DNA of 64,000 nt. Origin: Glutinoglossum americanum (Eukaryota; Ascomycota; Geoglossomycetes; Geoglossales; Geoglossaceae). The notes under the pieces were generated by a model. It ran no database searches, had not been told where the DNA came from, and saw only the letters and a program-made list of their open reading frames with translations. The translations under genes and the position numbers were made by a program. Positions within the stretch are counted from its first letter, which is position 1, and each line of letters begins with the position of its first letter. The stretch spans positions 62,001 to 126,000 of the forward strand of contig JAGHQL010000049.1 of NCBI GenBank assembly GCA_020080175.1, written 5' to 3'. This document shows positions 1-11,953 of this stretch, piece by piece.

Positions 1-14
1 ACAGCTCAGCCGAC

Positions 15-954
15 ATGACTCTCTACTACAGCCTTGTAAGTCTCCCTCTAATGTAGAAATGGAGCATAATTATCAGCGCTCCATTAGCAATATGTATTTA
101 TTTGTGCATGGGATAATTCGACCATCGATGTTGCCATCACGTCCCCAGATCGAATGATAAGAATGAAACAGCTAATATACGCTTCCCACAACAGGTATTT
201 CTCTTGTTAGTCGTGGAAATGGTTATATTTATGCTCCTGATTATCCCTCTACCGTTTACTTGGAGGAGAAAGCTTTTCACGTTTATTTCGGAAAGCCCTC
301 TTATTGCGAAACTACAGTATGGCATGAAGGTTTGATTCCGCAATACCCAGTATCTATAGAATGCGAATAACAGGCCGATACAGATTACCTTCATCTTCAT
401 CCTCATCCTCTTTATCGACAGTGTAAACCGTGTCTACCGCGTTCAGATTGAGTTGGCGGCCGCTACGGAGAAGAGTAACCAAGGGTGAGCAAAATCCCAT
501 ACCCATTCAGGTTACAGTTATTCATCCTTGTCGAGCTGGACCACTGACAAGCTATGCTACCATTAGCAGAGGCACTGTCCTTGGCCATGAGCGCATGGAA
601 GTCCAAGCGCGCAAGTTCTACTCCCAGCGCAACATGTACCTTTGTGGCTTCACTCTTTTCCTCTCACTAATCCTCAATCGCACTTATGTCATGATCTTAG
701 ACATTCTGCGTCTTGAGGATAAGGTCAAGCACTACGAAGGTGATCACAAGGCCAAGGGCAAAGACCCTGTTGCTCTCGCAAATGCTGGCAACGTGGATGA
801 GATCGCGAGTCTGAAAAAGCAGGTAGCGCAGAAGGAACGCGATATCGAGACACTGAAGAAACAAAGTGAAGGTCTTAGCAGAGAATATGGGGAATTGAGT
901 GACAGATACTCGGCATTGGAAGAAATCGACTCCACCCCGAAGAAAGACAAGTAG
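15..954 (+). CDS. BAP31/Yet-family ER membrane protein
   Basis: Exons 15-35, 195-329, 384-484, 570-954; 213 aa. The protein opens MTLYYSL and has three hydrophobic segments (roughly residues 5-25, 42-70 and 100-125). A conserved stretch around ERMEVQARKFYSQRN sits before the third segment, and a coiled coil rich in Lys and Glu ends in KKDK, which fits a C-terminal ER-retrieval signal. This is the whole BAP31 architecture at normal length. Known members sit in the ER membrane and act in sorting and export of membrane proteins; the yeast relatives are the Yet proteins. All four exons join in phase at GT-AG borders. Only 14 bases of its upstream region are in the window. Identification is firm; client proteins here are unknown. 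Confidence 0.93.
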
Positions 955-1445
955 ATCAAGAATATCTCTCTAGATATCGAGATGGTCTGAGGTTTGAGAA
1001 ACCGGCAGAATCATCTACTTGGTAGGGGTGAGGGGATGAATTGATCTGGTCCACGTTAGGCGGAAATGCCTTATCCACCATAATATTGAAAGCGTTTGGG
1101 TCCTTATGTGGAAGGGGCGGTGGGACCAGATGTAGGCCTAGCAGGTGCAGCGTACAGAGTGCAGGAGCAATTGGAGCGTTTACGGCGATCACTGAAATGA
1201 CTCGATTCCGATCTTTCCCTGCATTTCTATGTTGCTCAAGGAGCTATTTACTCTTCCCGTAAAAATTGTAGTGAAGCATGAAAACACTTTGCTCAAACCA
1301 TACTCCACAATGCATCATTGATTGTTTATTTAAAAGCCTCGGATAGAAAATGGTGACACGCCCACCAGGTAGTTGGCGAGCATTGTCTCTTCGGAACCAT
1401 TTCGACCCACCCCAACATTATTAGCCTAAATTAACAGCTTCGCAA
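955..1445. other. Intergenic, BAP31 3' region and amidase upstream region
   Basis: This stretch holds the end of the BAP31 transcript and the upstream region of the amidase. Short frames on both strands have no coding character. I see no repeat or RNA gene. Confidence 0.6.
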
Positions 1446-3352
1446 ATGAACAAAATGTCCTCTACACGATATGTCAATTACCCTATTGCTAAGCTTGGAC
1501 CGCCGACTCCATATTCTAACCCTCCTCGCTCGAATCCAGTTCTTCGAGGGATTCCGTTGTCGGTAGCCGCTTCAATGTCCGTTTAACCTTCTGCTTATTA
1601 CATCAATAGCCGCCAAGCTAATGAACTAAAAGCATTTCATCCTTTGACTTCGTTGGGAGGATTTTCTGGTCAAACGCAGGTTTTGGTTCGCTGCAATCTA
1701 TCAAGGAGCTAGACGACTATGAGCCCCGATACGATCCTACAGTGATTCCATTGGAGGATTCCTCCGTTCCTGGGCCAAGCCCTTATACTGCACCAAATCC
1801 ATCTCACCAGCCACCAGTAGTGGATGAGGCCAGAGGATACTATTCCGTTTCTGATTTCCATGCACTTTACAAGTCGGGCAAGGTCACGCCGACGGATGTG
1901 ATTGAGGGCCTGTTGCCACAGATTCGGCGGGATACGTTACCCCCTGGCAATCACTCGATTGCATTCTTGGAGAGCAAAGTGGATATTATACGCAAGGCTG
2001 CTGAAGCATCGACGTTGCGGTACAGAGAAGGAAAGCCCCTTGGATTGCTGGATGGAGTACCAGTGGCGGTAAAGGACGAGGTAGATGTGGATGGGTACAG
2101 GAGAAGCATGGGAACGTCTAAAGAGTTCATCAGGAGAGACAGAAGGACTGCCTGGTGTGTTAAGAAGTGGGAGGATGAAGGAGCCATCCTTGTCGGAAAG
2201 ACGAACATGCATGAACTAGGCTTAGGTGGGTTTTAACTAGCTAATGAATAGGTTTGTATCCAGTCTAACACCAATCCTACAGACACCACAAACAACAATC
2301 CGATCCTTGGAACCCCTCGAAATCCGTTCAACGAGCAATACTATACTGGGGGATCTTCTGGTGGTTCTGCCTACGCCGTTGGCGTAGGCCTTGTGCCAAT
2401 TGCGTTAGGCCTCGATGGTGGTGGGAGCATCAGAGTTCCAGCCAGTTTCTGCGGTGTATACGGCCTTAAGCCATCGCATGGGCGAGTCTCCCAACTCCCA
2501 AGCGTTAGTTCAGCCTCAACAACTGGTGTTACAGGACCCATCGCTAGCACCATTGAGGACCTTGAGGTCGCCTACCGTGTCATGGCAAGACCGGATCCAG
2601 AGCACTCCTCATCATCGCTGTTCGCCGTTCCGCGACCGCTTGCTGGAGATCGCAGGAAACTCATTGGTGTGTATGACGACTGGTTCAACCGCGCTGACGA
2701 GCCTGTTCGCACGATATGCCGCGACGCACTAAACTTTTATATCAAATCTATGAACTACGAGCTTGTTAACATCTCCATTCCATTACTACCGGAATCGCAA
2801 ACCGCGCATGCCATAACCATCCTCTCAGAGATTGCCACAGACGTTGATGACATCTCTTATCTTTCTGCCCCGAACAAAGTACTTGTCTCTGTTGCCTCAA
2901 AAACCCCTGCCACTGCGTTTTTACACGCCCAGCGTATGCGACACCTCCTGATGCGGCATCTCGCTGCCCTTTTTGAACAGCACCCCGGCCTCATCATACT
3001 TACGCCTACGGTCCCCATCGCCGGTTGGCAGATTGAAAAAGGTGACATCGGCCGCGGGCTCAGCAATGGCGACAAGTCTATTCGTAATATGGAGTATGTC
3101 TCCATCGCGAATTTTACGGGCGTCCCTGCGCTGAGCATTCCTGTGGGCTATGCTGAGCCTACGAAGGGAGAGGGTAAAGTGCCAGTTGGTCTGATGGCCA
3201 TGGGAGAATGGGGCAGCGAAGATCAGTTGATAGAATGGGGGAGGGAGGGAGAGAGGTACCTAAACGAAGTTTACAACGGCGGGAGGCTAAGACCCGGAAA
3301 TTGGGTGAATGTCCTGAATGCAGGGAAGACCGGGGCTCCTAACGGATCGTGA
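1446..3352 (+). CDS. Amidase-signature family hydrolase
   Basis: Exons 1446-1558, 1633-2225, 2283-3352; 591 aa. It hydrolyses an amide bond of unknown substrate. The amidase-signature Ser-cisSer-Lys triad is visible: Lys in PVAVKDEVD, the Gly/Ser-rich loop GGSSGGSAYAV, and Ser in GGGSIRVP. The second splice is clear (LGL joined to DTTNNNP). The first is less certain: it uses a GTCGGT donor, chosen because it alone links NPVLRGIP to the hydrophobic SSFDFVGRIFWSNAGFG stretch in phase. A second ATG lies in frame at 1455. The 1.5 kb core is intact, so it looks functional. A Zn2Cys6 regulator gene follows on the same strand, which could be its regulator, but that is only position-based inference. 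The related glutamyl-tRNA amidotransferase A subunit is less likely, given the hydrophobic N-terminal part. Confidence 0.9.
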
Positions 3353-4332
3353 GTATGGGAATATGGATGGAGATGTTGCCTCTTACGTCGAACCAGGTCG
3401 CTTAGATTTTTACAAACTTCATCGTAGCTATGTTGCTGTGTAACTACATCATTCATCAGTTTCCACAGCAATATCTAACATAACCGCTACAAAACCACCG
3501 TGTTCAATCACTAGCTTCACTCTGTAAGGTAAGAGCAATCAGTTGGCACTGCCCCCAACCCTTATGTAGCAGATTGATACAATCAATTCCAATCACAATG
3601 CGTGCCAATGGAGAGAAGGGATACATTTTAACTCCCGCATGATTTGTACGCCAAATGGTACAAAGTACCCCCATCGGAACGTACCGCACGGACAACGCCT
3701 TGGCGACGAATTCCCATGCTGCGACATAGCAGAGGAATGGATACCATGGAGAGTGATAAAAGTGAAGCATCTGAAGTGACCCCTATCGACACCGGTAGTT
3801 TTCCGAAACTCCAAGGCAGTGCAATTCTACAGCACGCACATCTTGATGTCAGATGGGGTTGTGTTTGAGATACCCTGTTTTCGGCCCCAGAACCGTCAGT
3901 TAACAGCAATGGAAATAAGGCTAGACAAGAATCGAGCGTAGGCCTGACTAAGTCACTATATATTGACAATTCCTTGTGGAGGCAGTGCCGTGGCTTTGTT
4001 GTGAGCGACACGCTGTGACATTGGCAAAGTTCTTCGGGTCTGGAGGCGAAAATAATACAACGTGGGGGCGGTCTGCTTCGGAACAAATTCATCTAGCTAC
4101 CTACCTTCTAGAAAGATCGAAGTATGGGGGTGAGGCGAATTGACAATAAAAAGGGTCACGATGAATATAAGTCCGAAATCCCCGAGGTTCCCAGCTCTCC
4201 AGTTACTGAAGAACCCAACAGTCGCAGGGGACCAACCCTCTTCCTTTTATCGCACCCACCAATCTATCAACAAACACCCACAGCGAAAAAGAAAAAAAAA
4301 ATACAAGGTAAACAAAAGGGTTTGGACTTGTG
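3353..4332. other. Intergenic, amidase to Zn2Cys6 gene
   Basis: No gene recognised. The overlapping minus-strand frames between 3504 and 4092 look random. A short purine-rich tract around 4281-4318 lies just before the regulator's start codon. Confidence 0.55.
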
Positions 4333-6620
4333 ATGGCGTATTCCCAGATGCAGAGAGATGGTGGTTCCGAGTCTGGGAGCGGTCTTGAAGGTGGTGGAGG
4401 ATTTCCAATGGTAGGGTTAGCGGCACAGGCATGCTCGTCGTGTAGGAGGCAGAAGAGGAGGTGTGACAAGCTTCTTCCTCATTGCTCCTTGTGTGCTAGG
4501 TTGGTACTCCCTCTTCCTATTTTCCACATCTACGTTGGAGTTGTGCCCTGTTCATCCTGGAAGCCGAGAACTTGCTGTTTCTATTTAATCCTTCCTTTCT
4601 CTCTTCTCTCCTATTACCCTTCGGGTTTGGCGTACGTCCCGTAGCAGCAATCTATTCGAGTCAGGGCAGATGTGTCTTGCATGGGCTACCGTACACAAGG
4701 CAACTGTCCCGTCTGATGCCTCTTCAGCAGTCCCCCGAGGCCGTGGCATCGGGACAACTCATTTGTGCGAGGATGAGGGACACAAGCTTGGTACGCAGGG
4801 CTTTACTACGCGAATAGTTCTCAATGGTGTTTTCTATTTACTATCTAAGATCTCAATTTGGGAGGTGTTAGGCGTTCATTCACAATAGTTATGGAATTTC
4901 TCTCTAATTTCTCACTAATAAGCGTCTCCTAGAATGGGTCGCACATGCGATTATTCCGATACAACCGCTTCTCCAACTCCCGAAGACTTCCAGTATCTCC
5001 GGCAGAAGGTCCAGGAACTGGAAGAGAGGCTTCAAAACCAATCCAGACACACATCTGTACCTCGGTCAATTACTATGACCGATGATGCTGGTGGTGTGGC
5101 CATTGGCGGCAATAGCATCCCTAGCATCTACGCTCCATTTCTATTTCTGGACTCAGATGCGTACGAATTCGGCAGATTCACAATCCCAAAGGCCCGTATG
5201 CCGATATCCCCTGAGATCTTGGAAGCTCTTGGAGATATTACGGAAGTACAGGGGATAGTCGAGACCTATTTCCTCACAGCACATACATGGATGCCTATTG
5301 TTTCGAAAAAAAGACTCTATCAGCAGCTCATGAACCCCCTAGCCGAACAGAACGCGGATTTTGCATTGCTCTACTTGTGCATGAAGCTCATCATACAACA
5401 TCCCCCCGAGCCGCCAGCCACCGTCCAGACACCTCTATATGTAATCGCCAAGAGGCTATACTTCCTCGTAGAGACGAGCGGCGTCTATTCGATTCCACTA
5501 CTTCAAGCTGGGGTTCTTATTTCCCTATATGAACTTGGCCATGCTATCTACCCAGCAGCATATCTCTCCATCGGGCAATGCGCTAGGCTAGGTCATGCCC
5601 TTGGTATTCACGGGAAAGACGTACCACAGATGCTTCCTAAAGTTGGAACATGGACGGAACTAGAAGAACGAAGGCGAGTTTGGTGGGCTGTGGTCGTTCT
5701 CGAGCGGTATGCCGTCTCTTCTCCTTGCCCTTAGTTAGGGGAATACAGCTAACTATCCTACGTTTTCAGATTCGTCAATCTAGGGGGCAAGGGCCATCCC
5801 TTATCCACTGAAGATGCAAGCCGCGATACCTATCTCCCAGCTAACGACAGTATCTGGGACAGCGGTGTAAGTGTCTTCTCCTCCGGCAGCACTTCTAGTG
5901 CTCATAAATTGCCCCAGGAAATGGTCACCAACGAACCTCTCCTCATCTCCTCCTCGGCGAGTGTTCAAGCCGGCAATTTTGCCAGGTTAGCTCAGGCGTC
6001 TCATCTCTTGGGTTGCGTTATCAGACACACGAATGACTTACCAACGGATATACCATTTCGCCTTGAGGAAGCTAGGCAGCTTGACCGAACGATACGAGCG
6101 CTTTATAAACTACTGCCTGGCAAGTCGGCTGACGATAGCATAGGGGCATGTACCCCTTTAGCGGTTTGTTTCAGGTATGCCTCCCGGCTCCCTTGCGCCC
6201 TTAGCCACTGGAGGCGCGACACGCATCACCATCTAACCGTCTCTAAAAACTAGCGCGATAATGACCCTCTACGATCCTTACACTTGCCAAACCCCCGGCC
6301 AAACCCCCGACGAGCTCTCCCACACCGTCGAAGCCGTACAGGGCCTAAAGAACATCTCGGAAGAAGTCGCTCGCCTCTCCCACGACAAGCTCGCGGCGAT
6401 CGAATACGGCCTCGACCAGACTTCCCCGCTCATCCTCGACTGCGTGTACCAGGCCGCGGCTAGCTACGCGTGGATGGTGCGCGAGACTGGCGAGGCGGAG
6501 TATGTAGAGAAAGCCAGGGTGTTGAGGAGGGTGTTCGAGGTTGTGGGAAGGAGGTGGAGGGCTGCAGCGGAGTATTTGAGGATCTTGGAGGCGACGGATA
6601 GGGAGTTGGCTGGGCTCTAA
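4333..6620 (+). CDS. Zn2Cys6 fungal transcription factor
   Basis: Exons 4333-4499, 4933-5706, 5770-5866, 5918-6174, 6254-6620; 553 aa. A zinc binuclear cluster has cysteines at residues 34, 37, 44, 51, 54 and 61 (CX2CX6CX6CX2CX6C), with the basic run RRQKRRC inside. A short leucine-zipper-like helix follows (VQELEERLQ), then a fungal-specific transcription factor domain with typical segments such as RRVWWAVVVLERFVNLGGKG and a LYDPYTC region. It should bind DNA as a nuclear dimer. The sixth cysteine is supplied only after the first intron, which is 433 bp, far longer than the 51-79 bp others. The target genes are unknown; the amidase upstream is a candidate. Confidence 0.9.
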
Positions 6621-7021
6621 GGGGGGTGCCGGTTGTAGGCTAGAAGTTAGATAGCAGGCTTTAACGACCCTTGTAAGGCTTCAGTGGGATGAGTGGACTA
6701 AGCCAGTTAGTTATTGAGCGACGTTTGAGAGCGAAAAAGGAGGTTTTTTTTGGCTATATGTGATGTGGGTTTGTAGGGAGCATGAATGTGCTCTATATTT
6801 ATAAAATTATCTCCTACTTGCGGAGCTAAGTTTCAGCCACAGATACTTGTTTTTAAGGCGGCAGCAAGTAAGCCTGGGGAGATAACCCAGTAGGCCGGTG
6901 AGGTTTCCCAGTCTGCTAGGCAGTGCGTACGGCATCTTGCGCATCGCGAAAGCAAAAACATCCCTTTTATCGACAAAACCGCCCTGCACACCGCCGTGGC
7001 TTGGGGAAACGCCCTCCACAA
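6621..7021. other. Convergent 3' region
   Basis: Shared downstream region of the Zn2Cys6 gene (+) and the Clr5 gene (-). It has a T-rich stretch near 6744. No gene seen. Confidence 0.55.
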
Positions 7022-9015
7022 TCATACATACCCACCGATCAACTGCACAGCGAATGTCGCCTTCCCGCCATTAACGTGCGCTAAATACCCTTCTAGCTCA
7101 TCCTGTTCGTCAATCTCAAAACACACCTCGTGCCCCGTATTCGAATCCTTAATTGTGCCCTCAATGCGCGCAACAGCCGTGCCCGGGTGGCGCGACGTGG
7201 CGAGGTTTCGGAGTTCTGGGACTGAGATGGATGTTAGGGTTGCGAGCCAGAGTTTGGGTGCTGCGGATGGGGGAAGCTGTGAGAGGGGACTGAGCCGGAA
7301 GTAGACCGGGATTGAGAGGGGAGGTGAAGCGTAGGGTGGGCCACCGGATTGGGCGTGGTGCTGGAGTTGTTGGTGTAGCTGCTGGTCTATTGCGAGGGAG
7401 GGGTCGTTTGCAGCAAGAAGGAGAGACGGGTCAATCTGCAAATCTCCGTGATCTGGATGGTGAGAGAGAACCTGCGGGACGCTCAGAGGCTGTTGATGCG
7501 CATTCATGGCAGCGACAGCCATATCTGCGCTCTGGGTAAGTTTCTGCTTCTTCCTAGCGGGATCCGACTTCCGCTGATCATCCCCTAGCCGCTTCATCAC
7601 ATCACGGCACAACACCTCAAGCGCCCGTAATTTCCTCTGGTGTTCTGGGTCCGTATCTCCAGGAGCGACAATCTGTTGGAGGAGCTCGGAGCCTTGAATC
7701 CACTGCTGCTTCAGTTCGTTCCAATGCGCGTCGCCAGCCTCCAGTTTGCTGGTGAAGTGGTCTGCCTTCAATGTTTGGTAGAATGCATCTCTAATCTGCC
7801 GGCTCTGTTCGGGGTTGATTCCTAGGGCATTTTTCGCCTCGGCGATTGTCATTCTCCTCTCTAGTGTGCGCATGCGCTTTGTGACATCGGTACAGACAAC
7901 ATCCAAGGCCAGAGCCTTAGAGTCTAGCTGTGCTTGGTTGCCCCAGAATACTGACTGGAGATGAGAGGATTCTTGAATAAGTCTATCCTTTGCCTGTTGC
8001 CACCTCTCTGGTCCTGATATAGTTTTCTTGATAATCCCACCTTCTTCGCAAATTGCCTGAAAACGATCTCTGATCTGGCGATACATGTCAACACTTAAGC
8101 TTAACAGCACCTTGCTCTCATCGAGAGTCGTCTCCGATGGAAACCTTGGTGGTCCTGGAGGATCGGCTGGAAGACCCGCCCACCCCCGTGTTCTCCGTCT
8201 CCTCTTACGAGTAGCCCACCTTTCTGCACTCTCAACTTGCAATTTCTCGATTCTCTCCTTCCTCCTCGCAATCTCTTCTGGTGGCAATTGTGTTAATGGT
8301 GGTGACGGGGGCTCTAGTGGTTCTAGTGGTTCTAGTGGTTCTAGTGGTTCTAGTGGTTCTGAGGGCGAAGGTTCAGAAAGTGGTAAAGTCTCCTTCTCCG
8401 AGGCTAGGGGTTCCGGCGGTGGTGGTGGTTGGTCAGCTAGGAGGTCCGGCAGCTTGTCTGCAGGGAAAAGGACCTGGTCCAACCGGCGAACGCCAGCTTG
8501 TGATTTCCGCTGTCCTGATTTTGGCTTCAATTTTCTATCCGAGTAACCCTTACCTCCATTAGGTACTCGCAACAGCCACCTATTCTTTGCTCGCACCCTC
8601 ATAAGCTCCCGCTCTTTAATGTTGAACCCATCCTCGTTCAGGATGCGAAGCATCTCACGCTGACTAGTATTGCGTTCCCACAGCTCCCTGACACGGTTGA
8701 CGAGGGGCACATTCTTGTGGGCTGGATTCTGCTTGCTCGGGAATTCCCAGCGTTTAAACTGGACCTGAAAAGCGCGTTTACTGGTGCTCGAAGATCTGTG
8801 TTAGTATCTATCCCGGCAGGCAAAAGATGAAAGAATGTAAAAGCACGGGTGGGAGTTGCGGGCATCCAGCGAACGCATCGCAGCAGCAGACGACAGTACC
8901 TCGGAGCGAAGTTACGTTCAGTCTTCATGAACTCCATGATCTCTTCCAGTGACCTCTTCTCCTCAATATACATTCTATAGCAGACATCTTCCTTATCCTC
9001 CCAGTCATATACCAT
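7022..9015 (-). CDS. Clr5-domain protein
   Basis: Exons 9015-8900 and 8795-7022; 629 aa. The N-terminus is a Clr5 domain (MVYDWEDKEDVCYRMYIEE, then KRAFQVQFKRWEFP after the intron). A second helical module common in these proteins follows, around NRVRELWERNTSQREML and ERELMRVRAKNRWLLR. The domain is named after a fission-yeast silencing factor and is presumed to bind DNA or chromatin. The middle is Pro/Glu-rich with five Leu-Glu-Pro repeats, and the C-terminal half has charged helices and a Gln/His-rich stretch. The single intron is in phase (NFAPR joined to SSSTSKR). The N-terminal identity is clear; the function of the long C-terminal part is not known. Confidence 0.85.
8313..8357. repeat. 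9-bp tandem repeat, five copies, coding
   Basis: TCTAGTGGT is repeated five times without change. On the minus strand it encodes Leu-Glu-Pro repeats of the Clr5-domain protein. Confidence 0.95.
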
Positions 9016-9802
9016 CTTTGCGAGCTACCTATAGGCGGCCTCACGTTTCGATGGTTGTCGCAATGTGTATATAGTGCTCAGAGGGTGACTTTAGCTCTTC
9101 GGTGGAAAAGCGTGCGGTTGGTGGCTCGGGTGGATCTCCGTACTTGTCTACGCCGCACTATGTATGCCCCTGCAACATATCACGTGGCTTGCGAATTTGG
9201 ATCATAAAAAGTTCCCGGTCACCGACATGTTCTTCACGATGCCTCACATACTTCACCACCCATCCGCCAAAGATGCAGTTTGATGTCTACTTTTGATAGA
9301 GGGTAGCTGGTGCATTGAGAGTCTATTTACTTCTCAGCCCCTAAAACCGCAAGATAAAACCCATCCGAAACCCATTGGAACTGAGAAAAAACATGTCCTG
9401 CGGAATGAGCAGCGAGAAACCTCCCATGGAGTGACGAGAAATACCGTCCCAATCGCGCCCGCTAAAAGCCAAAGCGCCTAGACCACTATGTGCTAGACTG
9501 AGAGAATGCATGGAGAATCATGTGAAATAAACTGGGCTGAGAAGGAATCCCTCCAAAGCCTCATGTACCGAGTGAAAAAGCCCGAAGTCAGAGAAGTCGT
9601 CGCTCTGAGGGTCTCCACACCGAGGGCTTCGCTCGGACTTCGCCAATTGACTATTGAACGAGATCGCCAAGGAAGCTATTGAAGTCGAAGAACAACGCCG
9701 GAGGTCTGAATGGCAGAACCCTGTAGGAAATTCTACGCCTCAACTGCAAACCATACCAGATGAAAATGCCCTTATAGACAATCCTGCAGCCCAGCCACCT
9801 TA
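9016..9802. other. Intergenic, Clr5 gene upstream region
   Basis: Lies between the 5' end of the Clr5 gene and the 3' end of the next minus-strand gene. No gene, repeat or RNA recognised. Confidence 0.55.
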
Positions 9803-11152
9803 TCAACGAGCCTTCCCCTCCAGCCCACCCTTCCGGCCGAGCTTGAAGATTCTGAATCTAAGCCACACCATGAACGCAGTCCACCGATTTCTCAAGCCAC
9901 CCTGAGAAGCGCCCCCGGTGCTCGTACGCTTCGAGTTACCTTTGCTGCTAGGGCCCCGGCTGCTGGGTAGAGATCCCAGTTTTGAGTACTCTTGGCCAAT
10001 GACATCTGCTTCTATTGTTGAGCCAGACCTCCCTTTGGCTTTTTCCTTACTCTCCGACTTTCTCCGTACGCGCTCTTCTCTAGCAACTGTCCTCCTTACA
10101 GCATCTTCTTCACGCTTCTCACGTTCAAGCATCTCGCGTTCGGCTGCCTTGAGCGCGTCTTTCTTCGCCTTCTGAGCTTTGGCCCCTTGCTTTCTTTGGA
10201 AGGCTTCCCTCTCGACATCAAGCTTCTCGCTGAACGAAGCAGAATCGTCCTTGCTACGGAATTTAAACACGTTATCCATCGACGTACGAGAAACTGGCGA
10301 AATGGTGCCGACCGGGCTCATCGTATCTGCTCGTGGCCTGAACGATGTGGGCGTCCCTGGAAGGTTTTGCTGGGATCCATACACGAGACGGGTTGCAGAG
10401 CCAGTAGTTGTCATTATCCGCAGCGGAGGTTGCATTGGTTGTTGCATTGCCTGCTGTTGAGACAGCGAGTGTGATCGCTCAGCACGTATGCGCGCTTGAC
10501 GAAGATGCTCGCGAACGTACTCTCCATCCTCCGCATCGGTGCCAATACCGGTCCCTTCACCTGAGTATTCACTATCAAGAAGCGAGTTGGTGTATGATTG
10601 AGTAATAGGCGGGGTATAGGGACGTGGCGTCTGTCGCTTTGGGTGGACGTACTGTGCACCAGGTCTCGGATTGCTACCCGTCGTAGCCGTAGAATACTGA
10701 GAGGCTCCGCTAGTTGAACGAGCGTGATAAGCCGCACCTCTCTTCCCGGTAGGTGAGAAAGTAACGTCGGCTGCTGAGCGAGAGCCGGCCCCATCTGAAG
10801 CATAGATACCTAAGCCTTCGTGCTCCGCGGCTGACCGAGAGAGATCGAGGGAATTGTTCTCTCGTGGAGATAGTCGTCGCAGTAACGGCTTCATTTTAGT
10901 TTTAGGTTTTGATGCCGAGGATGGCGAGTTGGAAGCGTGTAGATCCGGAACAGTCGCAGTGTTTCCGAACGCAGGCAACGCGTATGATGGTGTGCTAAAA
11001 ACTGGTGGATGTGCAGTATCTGTAACAGGAGTTGAAGAGGTTGGGATGAGGCGTTTGTGAAGCCCGCCGTGCATCGTCGACTCGTTGTCTGCAGTAGCAG
11101 TCCCTTCACTCGATCGAGACCTTCCTATCGCAGATATAGACGACGACAGCAT
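9803..11152 (-). CDS. Low-complexity protein with charged coiled coil, function unknown
   Basis: Single uninterrupted frame of 449 aa starting MLSSSISAIGRS. I do not recognise a named domain. The first two thirds are Ser/Thr/Pro-rich and probably disordered. Residues about 300-370 form a highly charged Lys/Arg/Glu helix (for example ALKAAEREMLEREKREED). The C-terminus is an amphipathic basic helix (RWTAFMVWLRFRIFKLGRK) that could sit on a membrane surface. The length, single start and coherent composition argue for a real gene over chance. It is divergent from het-c across an 801-bp region, so the two could share regulatory DNA. Confidence 0.7.
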   Translation of the reverse strand: MLSSSISAIGRSRSSEGTATADNESTMHGGLHKRLIPTSSTPVTDTAHPPVFSTPSYALPAFGNTATVPDLHASNSPSSASKPKTKMKPLLRRLSPRENNSLDLSRSAAEHEGLGIYASDGAGSRSAADVTFSPTGKRGAAYHARSTSGASQYSTATTGSNPRPGAQYVHPKRQTPRPYTPPITQSYTNSLLDSEYSGEGTGIGTDAEDGEYVREHLRQARIRAERSHSLSQQQAMQQPMQPPLRIMTTTGSATRLVYGSQQNLPGTPTSFRPRADTMSPVGTISPVSRTSMDNVFKFRSKDDSASFSEKLDVEREAFQRKQGAKAQKAKKDALKAAEREMLEREKREEDAVRRTVAREERVRRKSESKEKAKGRSGSTIEADVIGQEYSKLGSLPSSRGPSSKGNSKRTSTGGASQGGLRNRWTAFMVWLRFRIFKLGRKGGLEGKAR

Positions 11153-11953
11153 TGGGTAAGGTAATTGTTGAATCTTCAGGTCCCGACCGACGCCGGGTCC
11201 ATCGGAGGCCTTGGAGAAAGGAATGGATATGCCAGGTGTTGTAGACGTAATTGTACTTCAGCCAGTTAAATGTCACAGGTATTCGCGCACCTCGAAACCC
11301 TTGTATCAACAACAACGACGATACGAAAACCGCGATAGAACCAGCAGGGAAGACCCACAGACTTCTGGAGATGCGAATCAAGGAAAAACAACTAATTTTC
11401 TAGACTTGTTGCGAGACTGTACACCTGAACTGGACCAGCAAGTCTCCTCATACAAGCGAAACCCACCAAAACGCTCTTGGACACAAACCCCGTGGACGCG
11501 GTGAAACCGCACTGATTTTTTCTTGCGGGAGCCTTCTTCAGCATTAACTACTCTAAATACCACAAAACCTCGTACCCAGTGCGATGAGTGGTGTATACAT
11601 TGCTAGTGATTTTTTTTGATTTTTTTGATTTTTTTGAAGCGCTGCGTTGTCACCCTATTTAAAGTTTCAGGCGCACGAATACTTTTGGTTGATGATCGAA
11701 AGGCCAAGCAGTCTTGGGTAGCCTTTAATCCTCTTGATTCATCCAGTGCCATATCATATCAAGAGCAGCTTTTGTTGCCGCTTTTAGCTCTCTTTCGCTC
11801 CAGCCGAGAATGCACGTAATACCTGTAAACCTGGAATACCCCTCACCTCCCCTCTTTGTCTCTTATCTGGAAATGCCCCAGTTTTCATCGACGCCTGCTT
11901 TCATCGACGTATACGGAATTAAAACAACCACACTGATTGTCTAACTCAACGCC
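11153..11953. promoter_or_regulatory. Divergent upstream region of het-c and the coiled-coil protein gene
   Basis: An 801-bp spacer between two start codons facing away from each other. It contains a near-perfect T-rich tandem repeat, three GATTTTTTT-like units at about 11609-11637. No gene is apparent inside. Promoter function is inferred from position only. Confidence 0.5.

Noticed and set aside
3628-4092. 154-aa minus-strand frame between the amidase and Zn2Cys6 genes
   Set aside because: Random-looking composition, no domain and no consistent splicing.
10179-10474. Plus-strand frames inside 9803-11152
   Set aside because: Shadows of the 449-aa minus-strand gene.
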